NCBI GenBank assembly: GCA_017958705.1
Contig: JAGDCE010000270.1
Coordinates: 1 to 7,183, forward strand
DNA: 7,183 bases
Source of the DNA: Clostridia bacterium
GTDB lineage: Bacteria; Bacillota; Clostridia; Oscillospirales; CAG-272
Reading direction: 5' to 3'
The translations under genes were made by a program, and so were the position numbers. The notes under the pieces were generated by a model. The model was not told the origin of the DNA. It made no database searches and saw nothing but the letters and a program-made list of their open reading frames with translations. Each line of letters starts with the position of its first letter. Positions within the stretch are counted from its first letter, which is position 1. This document shows, piece by piece, positions 5,810-7,183 of this stretch.

Positions 5810-6910
5810 TCATTTGCCGCGCTCCGCGGCTTTTTCGATCAGAGCTGACAGCACCGGCGAAAGCGCCTTTGCCCAGAGCAGACAGCCTTCTTCGTTCGGG
5901 TGGCCGCCGAATCTCGCCTGCCACGGACGGTCCGGGCTGCCGAGCACGGCCGAGCAGTCGAAGACGGCGTCCGCCCCGACCGTGTTTTGCCGGATGAAGC
6001 CGTTGACGTCGAGCCATATCCGGGTCTGTCTGCCGTCGTATTCGAACGGCGGCACAGTTTGCAAAAGCACGGCGCAGCCGGCTTTTTTCAGCTCAGAGAC
6101 GGTCACCGAAACGCTGTTTTTTATATCTTTTGCGGAATGACCCCGCATTATGTCGTTTACCCCGAGGCAGACGCTTACGACGTCGTTCATCTTAGCCTTG
6201 CAGAGCCATACGCCGCGGGAGGCGGCGTCGGCGGCGCGCGCGTAACCGAGACCGATATCCCAGTACGCGACGCCGTCGTACCCGACCGTCTCCGCGGTCC
6301 GCGCCGCGTAGTGCATATAGCTGTTATGCGGCGTGCCGATGCCCTGAGTGATCGAGTCGCCCAAGAAGCAGACGCGCACAGAGACCTGCCGCGTGCATCC
6401 GGTCATGGCCGGCACCGGCACGTGCACGTCCGGCGTCCAGCCGTTATCCGTCAGTCGGAATACCGGGATGATGCTCTCCTCGTGACACGGCAGGACGCGG
6501 CCGGCAAAGCGGACCGTTACGCGGACGTACTGACCCTTTTTAACGCAGAGCGTCACGGGGTCGCTTGAAAATATCTCTCCCTCGCCGACGTCCTTCGACG
6601 GACTTTTGTCAAACAAAAGCTGCGTCCGCTGTCCGCCGTCTTCTGCGGGCTCGAGCGCGTCGCAGACGGAAACGTCCGCGCGGATCAGCCTCCACGGCCC
6701 GAGCCGGAGATTCTTCACGCTTCTTCTGCCGTCGGCGAAAGTCGTATCCGTGACGTTCGCGAACAGAAACAAAAAATCGTACGTCCCGTCGACGCAGACT
6801 TTGACGTATACGCAGCCGGTGTGCGGCCGCCCGTCGGAGTCGAAAAACGTCTGCGTCCCGCTCGCCGCGAGCGTCGCCGACGTGTATTTTTTATAAAAAT
6901 CGCCGCTCAT
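5810..6910 (-). CDS. SGNH/GDSL-family hydrolase with N-terminal beta-rich domain
   Basis: A 366-residue protein. SGNH hydrolases are serine esterases, often deacetylating sugars or cleaving lipids. The C-terminal half is the hydrolase: block I FLGDSITQG (S186 nucleophile), block II DIGLGYARA (G220/G222), block III LGVND (G250, N252) and block V GGHPNEEG (H337). The Asp normally 3 residues before this His is F334, and the residue before that is R333, so the usual catalytic Asp is absent. Residues about 1-175 are beta-rich and probably form a sandwich domain like those in front of some carbohydrate esterases. There is no signal peptide, and 12 scattered Cys fit a cytoplasmic protein, so it may act on imported acetylated sugars; that is inference. 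GGAGG (6917-6921) lies 6 nt before the chosen ATG; an out-of-frame ATG at 6914 is too close to it. The gene leads a two-gene unit with the acidic protein. Confidence 0.88.
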   Translation of the reverse strand: MSGDFYKKYTSATLAASGTQTFFDSDGRPHTGCVYVKVCVDGTYDFLFLFANVTDTTFADGRRSVKNLRLGPWRLIRADVSVCDALEPAEDGGQRTQLLFDKSPSKDVGEGEIFSSDPVTLCVKKGQYVRVTVRFAGRVLPCHEESIIPVFRLTDNGWTPDVHVPVPAMTGCTRQVSVRVCFLGDSITQGIGTPHNSYMHYAARTAETVGYDGVAYWDIGLGYARAADAASRGVWLCKAKMNDVVSVCLGVNDIMRGHSAKDIKNSVSVTVSELKKAGCAVLLQTVPPFEYDGRQTRIWLDVNGFIRQNTVGADAVFDCSAVLGSPDRPWQARFGGHPNEEGCLLWAKALSPVLSALIEKAAERGK

Positions 6911-6921
6911 CCATAACCTCC

Positions 6922-6947
6922 GGCGCCGCGCGGACCGCTCCCCGCGC
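6922..6947 (-). promoter_or_regulatory. GC-rich hairpin in the SGNH gene leader, next to the ribosome binding site
   Basis: In the leader RNA, GCGCGG and CCGCGC (plus coordinates 6942-6947 and 6928-6933) form a 6-bp all-GC stem with an 8-nt loop. GGCGCC (6922-6927) follows, directly against the GGAGG at 6917-6921. Part of GGCGCC could pair instead with the GGGCGC at the 5' side, giving an alternative fold. It may tune translation. Confidence 0.45.
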
Positions 6948-6957
6948 CCTTTGTTTA

Positions 6958-6986
6958 ATTATACACCCGATTTATGAATATTTCAA
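6958..6986 (-). promoter_or_regulatory. SigA-type promoter of the SGNH / acidic protein unit
   Basis: On the minus strand TTGAAA (6981-6986), a 17-bp spacer and TATAAT (6958-6963). GGTG directly precedes the -10, as at the PHP and lipoprotein promoters. The expected start site near 6951 gives a leader of about 40 nt. Confidence 0.85.
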
Positions 6987-7012
6987 TTGCGGCTAATGTC
7001 TTTCGCGGATTT

Positions 7013-7025
7013 GATTTTAAAAATC
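7013..7025. promoter_or_regulatory. Operator-like dyad between divergent promoters
   Basis: GATTTT-A-AAAATC is a perfect dyad with 6-bp arms, close to midway between the two divergent -35 elements (6986 and 7039). It resembles the GATTT-CC-AAATC dyad at the lipoprotein promoter (5115-5126). AT-rich dyads arise by chance fairly often. Confidence 0.4.
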
Positions 7026-7038
7026 TGCCGGTTTCCTA

Positions 7039-7067
7039 TTGAAATTCGCGGTAAAATATGATAAAAT
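7039..7067 (+). promoter_or_regulatory. Extended -10 promoter of the gene at the right edge
   Basis: TTGAAA (7039-7044), a 17-bp spacer and TAAAAT (7062-7067), with TGA immediately before the -10 as an extended -10 element. The start site should fall near 7074. Confidence 0.8.
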
Positions 7068-7074
7068 AATAACA

Positions 7075-7091
7075 ACGGCCGCCACGGCCGT
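7075..7091 (+). promoter_or_regulatory. Inverted repeat at the predicted transcript start
   Basis: ACGGCCG (7075-7081) and CGGCCGT (7085-7091) form a perfect 7-bp stem with a CCA loop. It would sit at the very 5' end of the transcript. It could be a protective 5' hairpin in the RNA or an operator in the DNA. Confidence 0.6.
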
Positions 7092-7118
7092 AATAATGGA
7101 TAAAGAGAGGATATAAAA

Positions 7119-7183
7119 ATGGATCAACCGATCGTTTCTCCGACGCCCAGACCCCGCTTTACCCCGGCCGCGGTCATGTTCAC
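7119..7183 (+). CDS. Start of a gene cut by the window edge, product unknown
   Basis: Only the first 21 codons are present, beginning MDQPIVSPTPRPRFTPAAVM. The N-terminus is Pro-rich and gives no family. The start is supported by GAGAGG (7105-7110) about 8 nt upstream and by a well-formed extended -10 promoter 50 bp before it. It is divergent from the SGNH hydrolase gene and shares its intergenic control region, so the two may be co-regulated. The Pro-rich start could be a cytoplasmic leader before a membrane segment, but nothing visible proves that. Confidence 0.7.
   Translation, partial: MDQPIVSPTPRPRFTPAAVMF

Noticed and set aside
7096..7116. Six-codon upstream frame (MDKERI) before the right-edge gene
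   Set aside because: It has no clear ribosome binding site, and its codons overlap the binding site of the real gene. Most likely chance.

Overview
The window looks like chromosomal DNA from a Gram-positive member of the Clostridia, probably an uncultured gut or rumen lineage; this is an inference. It has moderately high GC by eye, strong GGAGG-type ribosome binding sites, near-consensus SigA promoters (TTGACA/TTGAAA, 17 bp, TATAAT), a lipoprotein, and a surface protease held by a C-terminal membrane anchor. No rRNA, tRNA, CRISPR array, transposase or phage gene was seen.

Layout from left to right. Positions 12-170 hold an AT-punctuated array of direct repeats (AATTTAGCT, four exact copies) whose variable spacers are each a small perfect hairpin with a different stem sequence. 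It ends in an 11-bp long-range stem. Next, on the minus strand, is a secreted, membrane-anchored papain-like (C1) cysteine protease (195-1841). A GC-rich, highly structured intergenic block (about 1903-2128) separates its promoter from a divergent plus-strand gene for a PHP-domain phosphoesterase (2178-2921), which has a perfect consensus promoter and a very short leader. That gene converges on a minus-strand lipoprotein gene of the Cthe_2159-like beta-helix (DUF4353) type (2963-5065), and the two share one bidirectional terminator hairpin. Upstream of the lipoprotein promoter lie a 14-bp dyad and three 11-bp direct repeats. Further right is a minus-strand two-gene transcription unit: an SGNH/GDSL hydrolase (5810-6910), then an acidic protein of unknown function (5262-5768), closed by an intrinsic terminator. 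A divergent promoter region (6911-7118) leads to a plus-strand gene cut by the window edge (7119 onward).

The genes do not form an obvious pathway. The protease and the beta-helix lipoprotein both act at the cell surface. The SGNH hydrolase and PHP protein look cytoplasmic. The strongest unexplained structure is the hairpin-spacer repeat array at the left edge. The second is the regulatory architecture shared by several promoters: a common 14-mer around the -10, a GATTT/AAATC dyad at two promoters, and 11-bp phased repeats. Two enzymes also lack a residue normally part of their active site: the PHP protein has Asn in place of a metal-binding His, and the SGNH hydrolase lacks the catalytic Asp.
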